DNA of 64,000 nt from Paralithodes platypus (taxonomy: Eukaryota; Arthropoda; Malacostraca; Decapoda; Lithodidae), in NCBI GenBank assembly GCA_032716605.1, contig CM064509.1, forward strand, positions 50,856,022 through 50,920,021, read 5' to 3'. This document shows, piece by piece, positions 53,074-63,314 of the stretch. The position numbers and the translations under genes are program-made. The stretch's first letter is position 1. The number at the start of each line of letters is the position of its first letter. The notes beneath the pieces are model-generated. The model ran no database searches, was not told where the DNA came from, and saw only the letters and a program-made list of their open reading frames with translations.

Positions 53074-54490
53074 TCAATCTCGAGCGGACTCCTTTTCTCT
53101 GGGTCGTTTCGAATAACGTGGGGCAACTGGGGGGTCAGACGCTAAGGACAACTGTTTCTGGTCATTGCAAGGGGTCGCAGGGGACTGGGGGAGGGGGTCA
53201 ACACTTTGCGGTACAGGGCGGAGGAAACGGCGGTTCCGCCACCACACACGACCACTAGGGAGATGCACCTCATAATCCCTGGACTTGCCAAGACTCATGA
53301 CAACCCCCACCTTGTCCCAGCATTGCGATGTCGGGTCTTGAATCCGAACTTGCTGACCGACACGCAACCTGGGGAGGGGCTGTGCGTGCGCATCGTACCG
53401 GGTCTTAACCTGCTCGGCACGGTCGGCTGCACGTCTGTCACAGTCCTCGGCCTTGCCCTGCCACTCCTGAGCGAAGGATCTGGAGTCGGCAGGTAGACAT
53501 GTCCGAAGGGGATGATCATATAGGAATTGGGCAGGGGAGCGGCCAGTGAAGTTAGGAGTGTTCCGGAGTTCCATGAGACTCCGGTCAAAGTCCTCTATGT
53601 CAATGTTACCAGAGGGTGCAGTCTGAAGAATGAGGTGCCTGATTGACCTCACTGCAGCCTCGGCATGGCCGTTCGCCTGTGGGTGATGCGGTGACATAAC
53701 CACATGGCGGACTTCCTATCTCTCTATAAAGTCCCGGAAATCCTGGTTGGTGAATTGTGGGCCTCTATCGGTCCTCAGACAGAGGGGAACACCAACTTCC
53801 CGGAAGTAGCGACAGAAGAGCCTGATTGTTGCAGAGGCAGTAGCGCCGCCTTTGCAGGGGACGACAACGGGCCACCCCGAGAGACGGTCGACCACGACCA
53901 GGAAGGACTTCCTGGCAACCATGATAAAGTCGGCCAAGACAGACTCAAAGGGCCCCGTCGGGTTCTCGTCATTCAGGAGGGGTTCCTTCTGGAGGCCAGG
54001 CTGGAGGATCTGGCACGACTCGCAAACATGAACAGTACTGGCGATGTCGGAATCTATCCCCGGCCAGAAGACAGCCTGCCTCGCTCTGCTCTTGGTGGCC
54101 TCCACACCTCTGTGACTGTCGTGGAGTTGCTGCAGGGTGCAGCGGCGGAGAGCCGGAGGAACCACAATCCGAGCTCCGTAGAGGACGAGATCTCCATCAG
54201 CACAGAGATCATCCCGTAGCATCCAGTATGGGAGCAAGGAATCATGTAGGTTATAATGGTTGACAAGGAAGCCTGAGGTGACACAGTCGAGTAGACAGAC
54301 ATATGTAGGGTCCGCTCTTGCTGCGGCGCGAAGATCCTGTAGAGTCCTCTCGGCGTCTTGTACTGGAGATTCTCCTGGGTTGATGACATCCAAAATGGGC
54401 TTAGGAAAGTCCTGAGAGATGATGGCCAACTCCCTGCAATGGCGATAAGAAAGCAGAGGAGTCTGGACACCGTCGTGCACGATCTCTTAC
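53074..54490 (-). pseudogene. pol: gypsy-2 protease end, deletion junction and integrase
   Basis: After the protease tail (VQTPLLSYRHCRELAIISQD, FPKPIL) the frame jumps to integrase-side sequence, so RT and RNase H are missing (junction about 54,385). Integrase: LHDSHRGVEATKSRARQAVF and VHVCESCQ (HHCC zinc domain), VLADFIMVARKSFLVVVDR (first Asp), CLRTDRGPQFTNQDFRDF (second Asp), a frame change at 53,710, then SPHHPQANGHAEAAVRSIRH (Glu). The C-terminal RLRVGQQVRIQDPTSQCW and RPVPQ end follows. All three catalytic residues are present. Confidence 0.9.
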
Positions 54491-56134
54491 CTAGGGTGAG
54501 GGTTACCTGAAATGCACCCAGAGCAGGCGCCATCGTGGACCCATCCGCCGTGAGCGTCATGGTAGGCGAAGGGTCTTGCAGGCTGCTGCTAGAGACACCC
54601 AGAGTTCCTAGATGTCGCAGGCCAATCACTGTAATGTCAGAGCCTGTGTCCGGTAGCATCCGTAGGCGGGATTTGACATCGCCGAGTGACAGGGTGACAA
54701 CGATGGGCTGTGGTGTCTTGTCGGCAGAGGAAGAAGTTGATCCCACACGACGACAGTTGTTGTGCTTCGCCTCGTGAGACTCGCTGGAGTCGGAGGAGGT
54801 ACCACTGCTGCATGGAGATCCCCCTCGGCGCTTGTCCTTCTTCTTCGACGCCCGACAACACTTCTCAATGTGCCCAATGCGGTGACAGAGGTGGCACTTG
54901 ACCTTACTGGCGGGGCACTTGATCGTCCGCGACCAGTGGCCTTGTCGTCCGCAGGCGTCGCAGGTGCTCTGAGCAGCTGGGCATGTGTCCAACCCATGCT
55001 GGCGAGCACAACACTGGCAGAAATCCGTTGACTTTGATGAATTCTTGATGGGCGGAGTCTTGCCGTTTCCCTGAGCTTTCTTGTCCTTTTTATACGAAGA
55101 AATTGCGCTCACTTGGTCAGGAGGAGCACTAATGGCCGTGGTAGCAGATGTAGCGGCCTCATAGGAGCGGCACCTAGTCACAACATCCTTTAGTGGTGCT
55201 TTGGAGTCCAGGGAGATGAGCTTCTGTACCAGCTCCTTGTCTCTGATCCCCATGAGGATCACCATCTTGAGCTGTGTTTCCTCGCAGACAGATGAATTTC
55301 CCGGGCACACATCAACTTCCTCGGAAATGCGCTTCAGGCAGACATAAAACTCGGCAAATGACTCCCCTTCAAGCTGCTTACAACTCAACAATTCTCTTCG
55401 ACGAAGTGCCTCGTTGCGAAGTCCCTTGATGTGAGCTTGCAGGGCATCCAACACCTCATCCACCGTCTTGTCAGTCGAAGGGGCGATCTGAAGGGTGTGT
55501 TCAAGTATGCGCTGCATCTCGAGGGTCAGGCACATGCGAAGCTGGATCATCTGCTTTGCCGGAGGTAGTTTGGGGAGGTCCACCATTACTGCATAGTCAT
55601 CCCAGCGACGTCTCCACTCTCGAAACATCTGAAAGGTGGAGTCGGCTTTAAGTGGTGGTGGGGACTGTGCTGTAGCCTTTGGTGGTGGTGGAGGTGCTGA
55701 GGGATCTGAAGGGCTGACTCGTTGCTGTTGGGAGGGTGGGCCCTGGGCATGGAGGAATCTGTAGATATCCTGGAAGTGGCCAACAGTTGAATCAAAGCCT
55801 GAAACCTTGCATTCTCTTCCTCTCTTCTTAAAGCCTCCTCTTGTCTTCTCACTGCCTCCTCTTGTCTTCTCACTGCCTCTTCTTGCCTTCTAGATTCCTC
55901 CAGAAACTGAATAAACTGTAGGAAATCGGCCCCAGACGGAACTGAGGGTGAAGCATGTGGGTGGGAGGGTGGAGGAGGTGGAGTGCGTAAGGGGGTAGAA
56001 GTAGAGAAACCAGAAAAATCTTGGGAGATTTGTGGAGGTGGAAATGGTCCAGAAATCCCAGGGGAGGTTTGTGTAGGAGAGCTGGGAGGTGATGTGGGGT
56101 TGTGTTGCAATTGTACATCTTCCTGGTCTGACAT
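54491..56134 (-). pseudogene. gag: gypsy-2 Gag with zinc knuckles, and protease
   Basis: It starts MSDQEDVQLQ at 56,134. A Pro/Ser-rich head and RRQEEA repeats (EAVRRQEEAVRRQEEALRRE) are followed by a frame change near 55,640. Next come the capsid-like WRRRWDDYAVMVDLPKLPPA and QMIQLRMCLTLEMQRILEHT, two knuckles CDACGRQGHWSRTIKC and CHLCHRIGHIEKCC (both CxxC..H..C), and the protease site RMLPDTGSDITVIG. A second frame change is at about 54,490. Gag packages the RNA; the protease matures the particle. Confidence 0.88.
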
Positions 56135-56648
56135 CCTCTTGTTAGGGCAACAGACAGACAGGTTGATAACAAAGAGTCGAAAAATTCCCCACTTGAATAT
56201 TCGTCCTAGTAGATAACAGTGTTTTTGCTGCGAAAGATTGCCAGCAACAAGTAGTGTGTGTGACGGCGTGCTCAGTGCGTGTATGAGTATGTGTGTTCAC
56301 CAACCGCTCGTGGCTCGGGAGGGGGAGGCGGCCGCGTTCACTCACTCAACTCAGTGTTGCTCAGGCCGTGGTGGGAGGAGGGTGTAGCGCTCCGCTCGCT
56401 GGCTGGCCCTGCTGCTCTGGAACTCGTACCCAGGGCAAGCACACATGAAATATACACAAAATAAAGCACTGGCAATACACAACACTTCACTGTTAGCACT
56501 GTATATCCAGGGGCACTGCTCACTGTAATCCTGGGTCTGGAGGCACTGTCTTACTCCCGAGTGGTGGAGCTGGCTTGGTAATGGCGGCTTCACAAGGGTC
56601 CCACAGGATTGTCCAACTTCGTAACTCCGGTTTTTACACACTGCGACA
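56135..56648 (-). other. gypsy-2 untranslated leader
   Basis: 514 bases between 5' LTR and gag start. It contains short GTGTGTG-type repeats and no long convincing frame. Confidence 0.55.
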
Positions 56649-57008
56649 TGTATATGTTGGGTCTGGCTGCTTCCAGACGATCCCCAGGTACTTATCAAAG
56701 AGGTGGGATAAGTCAAACACTGGGTAAAAGTTAATAGGTTCTTGTATTCAGGAGTGAAGTGGGTACAGTACACAGGGAGACCTTTGGTAGGCTAGTCTCT
56801 CTCTCGATCTGATCATAACATACCCCTAGCGGGCAGATCATGAAATACCCATAGTTACCATGTGCAGTCAATACAGTACAATTATATAAGTGAGTGCACA
56901 TGATTACTATGGTACATGTTTAATATAAGGAGGTATGCATATAGATAATATTAGTGTTACATACAGATACTTAAGAATGCTGTTGCCTCAATAAATCATA
57001 TACATACA
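56649..57008 (-). repeat. gypsy-2 5' LTR
   Basis: 360 bp, bounded by TG and CA on the plus strand (TGTATATGTTGG ... TACATACA). The unoccupied version of the 3' LTR. Confidence 0.95.
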
Positions 57009-58109
57009 CATACGTTCCATATGGCCGAACCATCTCAAGTTGTTCCTTTTCACACTTTCCAGCACATCTACCTCCACACCACACCTCCTTCTTACTTCCC
57101 CCTTAGTCTGTCTATCCCTCCATGTAACTCCGCATGCACTCCTTAAGTAATTCATTTCCACTGCTCTCACTCTTGGTCTGAGTCTCTTAACCAACGTCCA
57201 TGCTTCGCTTCCGTAAGTCAGTGTCGGGATTACCACACTGTCATGCAAGGACTTCTTCACTTCCATACTGACCACCCTATTTCTTGTTACTGCTTTTAGC
57301 GTTCCTACAACCCTCTTCCCCTGTTGTACCCTCTCCCGCACTTCATCCATAGTCACATCTTTACTCAACACACTGCCCAGATACTTAAAAGAATTGACGA
57401 TCTCCATAGCCTGACCGTTCAGCTTCACCTCACACTCTGTGACTTCACCCCTTTCGAAGACCATATCCTTGCTCTTCCCCGCATTTACCTTCAAATTCAG
57501 TTTTTCGCACACTGTTCCAAACTCATTTACCAGACCCTGCAACTCCCATTCATTATCACTCATCAGAACTGTATCATCCGCAAACAGCAGTATAGGTAGC
57601 TTCCACTCAATTCCCTCCCTTTTGAGCGGTACACCAACATCCACTGCTCTTGATAGTATTTCTTTCATGACTCCATCCATATATACAGTAAACAACCACG
57701 GGGACATCACACACCCCTGTTTCATACCAACATTCAGGTCAAAGAACTCGCTCTGCTCACTCTCCACACGTACTGCCGCCTTTGCACCCTCATACATGCT
57801 CTTCACTGCTTTCAGCAACTTGCCCTCTACTCCGTATATTCTAAGTACTTTCCACAAACCTTCTCTATCCACTCTGTCATAGACTTCTCCAAGTCCATAA
57901 AGGCAACATACACCTTTTGTTTCTTCTCCAGATATTTCTCCACAACACAATTCAGGGTAAAAATCTGATCTACACATCCTCGTCCCTTCCTAAAACCTCC
58001 CTGCTCGTCGCCTATCCATTTCTCCGTTTTCACTCTCACTCTCTCAATCACTACCCTAATGTATACCTTCCCTAATACGCTTAGAAGACATATAGTTGGA
58101 TAGTTCAGT

Positions 58110-58422
58110 GCATTTATTATTGATGAAAGAGTGCTTGGCAAGTCGAAGAACAGATTTGCATTGCATTGCACCAAGCTTCTGGAACACTCCACTTACACAA
58201 ACATTGGGTGAACAGCTGAGCTAATCTACACTGGACCTCATCTCCAGAATCCTTCACAAGATCGCTTGTTATCCCATCATCTCCTGGAGCGTTTCCCCTT
58301 TTAATTTTGTTTAGGGCAGACCTTACCTCATCCACAGATATATGTGGGACCTCACCTGTACGTGTCTGTTGTTGAATCGTTTGATGGAATTGAAATACTT
58401 GAAGAGTAAAACTTTTCATAGA
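58110..58422 (-). pseudogene. LINE-3-like RT N-terminal fragment
   Basis: The frame reads EVPHISVDEVRSALNKIKRG, NAPGDDGITSDLVKDSG and RLAQLFTQCLCKWSVPEAWC, the region just before RT block 1 in LINE-3-type elements. It ends at a junction with the RTE-like LINE at about 58,110 and at a TA tract on the other side. Confidence 0.75.
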
Positions 58423-58423
58423 T

Positions 58424-58464
<41 letters not shown>

Positions 58465-58479
58465 TGTATATATACAGTA

Positions 58480-58538
<59 letters not shown>

Positions 58539-58553
58539 TATATATATACAGTA

Positions 58554-58610
<57 letters not shown>

Positions 58611-58647
58611 TATATACTGTATATACAGTAAATACCGTATATATACA
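58423..58647. repeat. TA microsatellite with ACTGTATA interruptions
   Basis: Long TA runs broken by at least four TATACTGTATATATACAGTA-type palindromic steps. It is the target of the mariner on its right. Confidence 0.96.
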
Positions 58648-60016
58648 CAGGGTGTTTCACAATTGTTGAAACAAAGCGGCGGCCTCTCAAATCTTCCCTA
58701 CTGACTTTATTCTCTTTCTCTTTTCAGATTCTTGCAGGGAAATAGTTAACATTTTGAAAAAATCATGCCTTGGTCGATGGAGCAGAAAAACGTTTGTGTG
58801 AAGAAATATTACAAGACTAAATCTTTCAAGATTGTTCAAGCAAGATACAGAAGGAAGTTCAATTTCAACACATTTCCAAACAGGAGTCACATTTTCAAGT
58901 TAGTCAAGAACTTTGAAGCTCATGGCACTTGAGAAGATCATTGGGCAAAGGGATCCTCACCATCTGGGCCTTCGATAGCAATCCGAACACCCGAGAATGT
59001 CACCAGGTTTCAAGAGTCAGTCGGCCAGAGTCCGAGCAAATCTCTGCGATGCAGGAGCCAAGAACTTGGAATCTCTGTGTCTTCTGTTCGAGGCATTCTG
59101 GTTAAAGAACTCAAACTTTATCCCTACCGGATCCAGATGAAGCACCAACTGACCCAGGCTGATATGGAAAAGAGGGTAGCCATGTGCCAATGGTTTTCGC
59201 AGAAGATCGACGATGACGAGGAATTCTTGAATGATGTCTGGTTTTCGGATGAAGCCCACTTCCTCTTGAATGGTCACGTTAACTCCAAGAACTGACTGTT
59301 TTGGGGAAGCGAGAGCCCTCACAGAGTCGTTGGACGCCCTTTCCATTACAAAAAGTGCACGACATTGATCGCCATTTCCAAGCATGGCACCATTGGACCA
59401 TTCTTCTTCGAAGATGATCGGGGTAACGCAGTGACAGTAACAAAAGAGCGTTACGTTCCCGAGCTTGAGCAGTTCTGGCGAGAGCTAGAGGAGTGTGAGG
59501 ACCTTGATGAGGAGGAACAGAGGTTCCAGCAGGATGGCGCTCCTCCTGACACTGCTAATGTCACCATGGCCTGGCTCCTTGAGAAGTTTGGGGAGCATCT
59601 CATCAGCCACAATGCTGAAGTGGAGTGGGCACCTCACTCGCCTGACCTGAACCCCCCAGATTTCTTCCTCTGGGGGTTCCTCAAGGACAACATTTACCAG
59701 GGTAACCCTCGCACCATTGCTGCTTTGAAGGCAGACATCACTAAGAAGATTCAGGCGATCACCCAGGAGCAATGTGCACAATGTGCACGCGTTATCAACA
59801 ACTTTACACGCCACATTCAACAATGCCTTCAAGTGAATGGAGCATGTCCTCTAGGGCTCCTCTTGACATTTTTTGGTTCATGTTTGAGGCTAAATGGTTG
59901 CAGATCCTAAAATGTTATTCTTTTAACTTTCAATAAATGTAATCACCATTACTCTATCATTTGTGGACCTTGATTTGTGCCCGATCGTTTTGTTTCAACA
60001 ATTGTGAAACACCCTG
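58648..60016 (+). mobile_element. mariner-type transposon
   Basis: Terminal inverted repeats CAGGGTGTTTCACAATTGTT(GAAACAAA) at 58,648-58,675 and 59,989-60,016 are exact over 28 bases. TA follows the right end; the left neighbour is CA, one change from TA. 1,369 bp, containing one transposase gene. It sits in a TA tract. Confidence 0.95.
58765..59910 (+). pseudogene. mariner-type transposase with two stop codons
   Basis: A single frame of 381 codons from ATG at 58,765 to TAA at 59,908 is broken only by TGA near 58,930 and 59,294. Residues 1-60 (MPWSMEQKNVCVKKYY, then TFPNRSHIFKLVKNFEA) form the DNA-binding head. SKSLRCRSQELGISVSSVRG is the second helix-turn-helix. The catalytic residues are VWFSDEAHF (first Asp), RFQQDGAPPDTA (second Asp) and SPDLNPPDFFLWG (third). 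Counting to the last Asp gives DD41D spacing. The enzyme would cut and paste the element at TA. Confidence 0.92.
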
Positions 60017-60033
60017 TATATATATGTACCGGT

Positions 60034-60098
<65 letters not shown>

Positions 60099-60195
60099 TA
60101 TATATGTATGTATATATATATATATGTATACTGTATATATTATACACACAGATATAAATATATATGTGTATATATTAACATATACATATACAGGT
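60017..60195. repeat. TA microsatellite
   Basis: TA runs with GTATATA, ATTATATA and ACTGTATATATTATACACAC interruptions, right of the mariner. Confidence 0.95.
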
Positions 60196-60845
60196 ATATC
60201 ATCATCATCATAATCAGCCATTAGGAGTCCACTGCTGGGCAAAGGCCTCCCTTAATCTTTTCCATGACTCCCGAGACTTTGCCAGCCGTTGCCATGTTAC
60301 CCCTGCAGTCTTTTCTATCTCGTCTCTCCACCTCCTATCCGGTCTTCTCATATCGCACATTCCTTCTCTTGGGGTCCAGTCAGTTAGTATTTTACTCCAC
60401 CTATTGTCCTCTCTTCTTGATACATGTCCTGCCCATTTCCACTTCTGATTTTTAATATTTTCTAGAATATCCTTGACTTTGGTTTGCTCTCTTACCCATG
60501 ATGCTCTCCTCCTATCTCTAAGTATTATTCCTTGCATTGATATTTCCATTGCTCCTTGTGCACTCCTAAGCGTATTCTCCATTGTTTTTTTTTTAGTTTC
60601 CAAGTTTCTGATCCATAGATCATGGTTGGTAACACACAATGGTTATAAATTTTACGCTTAAGGCATATTGGTAAAGTACATTTCATCATGATCTGTTTGC
60701 CGAATGCTTCCCATCCAAGAGTGATTCACCTTACTATTTAATGTTCATTGTCTTTTGTTAGTTTCCTTACTTGTCCAAGATTATTCTTACTTCGTTTAGA
60801 ATTTCGTTATCAATCATAATTATTCTGATATAATAATTAATTCAG
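60196..60845 (-). pseudogene. LINE-3 C-terminal region, copy 2
   Basis: Minus-strand frame 60,639-60,214: LRSAQGAMEISMQGIILRDR, ASWVREQTKVKDILENI, KWKWAGHVSRREDNRWSKIL, RRPDRRWRDEIEKTAGVTWQ and an FAQQWTPNG end. The 3' tail is (ATG)n (CATCATCAT on plus). The upstream part (60,660-60,845) shows the unoccupied site of the element D insertion at 48,039. Confidence 0.85.
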
Positions 60846-60866
60846 GTTCAGTAGTAATTTATCGAG

Positions 60867-61162
60867 AGGCCTTCCCTAGGGTTAAGTGCCCCATTAATTA
60901 CTATTTCCTTTCACCTATGCATAGCCTATGATAGCGCAGTTGGAAAGTGTGTACATGCTTATATTGATATGCAGGATTCGAAACTGCATAATAAATCGTA
61001 GGCTTGTCCACCTTTCTTTAACTGTCTCCGTGGTGCAATGCATAAGTGTGTTGATTTTCGGTGTGAGCATCCTAGGTTCGAATCCCCGGACTGCCACATG
61101 TGTTTGTGAATTTCATTAATCGAGTTTAGGAGTAAAGTTGGTTGGTGGAGAGAACATAATAA
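60867..61162 (+). repeat. Dimeric tRNA-like SINE, copy 2
   Basis: Two tRNA-like modules in tandem. Module 1 (60,924-61,003): ends GCCTATGA and TCGTAGGC can pair, A box TAGCGCAGTTGG, B box GGATTCGAAAC. Module 2 (61,022-61,096): A box TGGTGCAATGCATAAG (61,031-61,046), B box GGTTCGAATCC (61,075-61,085), Arg-like layout. About 55 bases precede the first module and 65 follow the second. Aligns to 4269-4546. Confidence 0.75.
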
Positions 61163-61247
61163 TGTATTATAAACACTGTATATACATTATATATACTGTA
61201 TATATATATACAGTATGTATGTATACCGGGTATGTATATATATACTG

Positions 61248-61281
<34 letters not shown>

Positions 61282-61298
61282 AATATATATATATACAG

Positions 61299-61373
<75 letters not shown>

Positions 61374-61411
61374 TGTATACATATATATGTACATGTATAT
61401 ATATATATATA

Positions 61412-61442
<31 letters not shown>
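61163..61442. repeat. TA microsatellite with ACTGTATA interruptions
   Basis: Long TA runs with TATACTGTATATATATAC and CAGTATGTATG interruptions. Both-strand frames over it are artefacts. Confidence 0.96.
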
Positions 61443-61443
<1 letters not shown>

Positions 61444-62250
61444 TAGTATAGCCAGGTAATAGATTCTCTTTTAAACAGACGAGGTTAAAGGCAATAGCAG
61501 TTTCAGCATTTAGTATTTATTTCAGCATTTATTGTTACAGTTTTCAATATTTCTAACAATTTTCCTCTGGGGTTCAGAGATGAGGTACAACAGGTTAGCA
61601 AAATTCATGGTGGATCCAACGTTTCACAAGTAAACATCTTGCATCTTCAGGGAATGGGCAGGTAATGATTAGAATAACGGAACGGAAGTATATAGTAAAG
61701 GTGAGGCAAGTAATCAAATTTACCCTAGTGATACGACCTACGCCAAGGCCAATTTTACACTCCAGGTACCCAGTTTAACGTATGGGTGGGACGAGGCGAA
61801 CACGAGAGAAGGCCTGCCCAATGGCCACTGAGCAATCCTGGTGGCTAACCAAGTTCTCAGTCTTGTGTGTTGATTGGTTGTAGGAAGCCACCAATCAGGC
61901 CCCTGAATTCATTTTAGCCACCATGAATCCAGGTACTCATTTTCGTCTGAGTGAGACGGAACTGACAGGAAATGGAGTTTGTTCAACACTCCTGGGCTAC
62001 TTGAACCCTGGTGGCAAGCCAGGGAAATTTCACCCACCCCTAGGGCAACATCTGGTCAATGTCGGTACCGGGTGCAATCACCCAACAGGCGCGGTCACCC
62101 ATCCAACTACTGACCAGACCCTACGTTGCTTAACCTTCTGATCTATTGTCAGGGTTGCAAGCGTGTAGGCAGGGTTGCCCCGATTAGAATAAGGACAAAG
62201 CAACATATTTATACAAAATTTGAGGATCAAGAATAGGTAGGTGGGCCGAG
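61443..62250 (-). mobile_element. PLE 3' non-coding region
   Basis: It lies downstream (minus strand) of the PLE frame ending near 62,251. It contains a hammerhead-like motif at 61,610-61,655. Part of it (about 61,740-62,150) could be a separate insertion, but I see no boundary signal. No gene. Confidence 0.5.
61610..61655 (-). ncRNA. Hammerhead-ribozyme-like motif
   Basis: Minus-strand order: CTGAAGA (61,650-61,644, fits CUGANGA), helix II GCAAG/CTTGT (5 pairs) with a 7-base loop, GAAAC (61,625-61,621), then GTT GGATCC. AACGTT around the helix III position is self-complementary. Helix I shows about three pairs. Position at the PLE 3' side matches the PLE at 4839-7370. Not tested. Confidence 0.55.
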
Positions 62251-63314
62251 CTACTGGGTGTGGGGTGGCTGTTCATTGGTGGAAGGCAGTCTATTCGCGA
62301 GACGGGCACTAAATCTTATCGGTGGTTGGTTGTTGGCTGTGGGTGGCTGTGATTGGTTGGTGTTGTCAGTAGTGTGCTGATCGCGGAAAGGTACGGGAGG
62401 GGGGCACAGGGCGAGAGGAACGAGGGCAGTATGCCTGTAGCGCTTGCCTGAAGGAAGAATTTGAAGGTCTTGTGTTTGGTTGTTGATGCTGGGGTTGAGC
62501 GTTTGGATATAAGAGCTTCTAAAATAGCTAGTCTTCTGGGGTCTGATTCTTTGTCGAGTATGGTAGTTTGTTTGTCTAGGTCGGCGCGAGTTAGGGCAAG
62601 ATGGTGGGGGGCTTGATAGTGATCTTTTATAGCGCCAGATTGAAGGTGGAGGGTTAGTCGACGGGAAAGGCGAGTCTGTGTCATTCCAACATAGGATAGG
62701 GGTCCACAGTCCCCAGAGGTGCAAATATGCTGGTATATCACATGATCGTCTTTCGGTTGGTTGGTGGAAATGGGGCGGTTACGGAGGACAAGGTTGGAGG
62801 TCTTAGGAGATTTGTAGTAAATAATGAGTTTTATTTTATTGTCAGGGTTGGTGGGGAGGACGTTTTTGTGAATTATTTCTTTCATAATGGATTCGTCTGT
62901 TGTGTGGTCGGAAGATATGTAGTTTCTGTAGAAAAATGTAATGTCATTGGCCGGGTTGGTGCTAGGGGGGTCTTGTTTGTACCATTTTTCTAGGTGGTGG
63001 TTGATGGCATTGGTGACGTCAGTGTTGGAATACCCATTGTTGACTAGGACCTGGGTGAGCCTTTCCAATTCATTGTGTGTGTCATTCCAGGTGGTGCAAT
63101 GGGTGAGGGCTCTCCTGACATAGGCGGCGATGGTGGACTGATGGTATCGTTTAGGGCATTCACTTTCCCCATTAAGACATTGGCCATTGTTAGTAGGTTT
63201 GGTGTACACCGTAGTTTTGAAGCCGTGGTCGTGGAGGGAGACAAGGAGGTCGAGGAAGGGTAGATGACCATCGGTGGTTTCTTCGTATGTGAAGTTGAGT
63301 CCGGAGGCGGCCAT
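62251..63314 (-). pseudogene. PLE RT C-terminal half and GIY-YIG endonuclease
   Basis: Frame 63,314-62,316 starts AASGLNFTYEETTDGHLPFL, the segment that follows the catalytic YIDD in PLE RTs. It continues YRNYISSDHTTDESIMKEII, VLRNRPISTNQPKDDHVIYQ and LSYVGMTQTRLSRRLTLHLQ (GIY-YIG start and Arg helix). The last ~70 residues overlap a second frame (62,724-62,251). The frame begins exactly at an inverted junction with the plus-strand half. Confidence 0.85.

Larger units (their letters stand above)
52059..57008 (-). mobile_element. Ty3/gypsy element with identical LTRs (gypsy-2)
   Basis: LTRs 52,059-53,047 (containing a TTAA element) and 56,649-57,008 are flanked by the 5-bp duplication CATAC (52,054-52,058 and 57,009-57,013). 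Minus-strand gag-protease and integrase lie between. The RT and RNase H region is deleted between protease and integrase. A purine-rich tract (GGGGTAAGGGAGGTG, coding strand) sits next to the 3' LTR. No clear primer-binding site was recognised. Confidence 0.95.
51826..58109 (-). mobile_element. RTE-like LINE, minus-strand copy split by gypsy-2
   Basis: The 3' end (51,826-52,058) holds a (TATC)n tail, then RMTKRVYKSEVEGQRGRGRP-type coding. The upstream part (57,009-58,109) holds the RT. Across the gypsy-2 insertion the frame rejoins as GHMERMES when one CATAC is removed. RT motifs: CLLSVLGKVYIRVVIERVR, GDEQGGFRKGRGCVDQIF, VGMKQGCVMSPWLFTVYMDG and LLFADDTVLMSDNE. There is a frame change at DLEK...YDRVDRE (about 57,893). 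Confidence 0.9.

Noticed and set aside
53206..55031. Plus-strand ORFs across gypsy-2
   Set aside because: They are shadows of the gag and integrase frames, which carry clear catalytic motifs on the minus strand.
1167..61451. Many overlapping ORFs on TA, GA and CA tracts (for example at 3468-3650, 47,570-47,840, 58,352-58,690, 61,138-61,451)
   Set aside because: Their sequence is direct translation of dinucleotide repeats (IYIY, ERER) and carries no protein signal.
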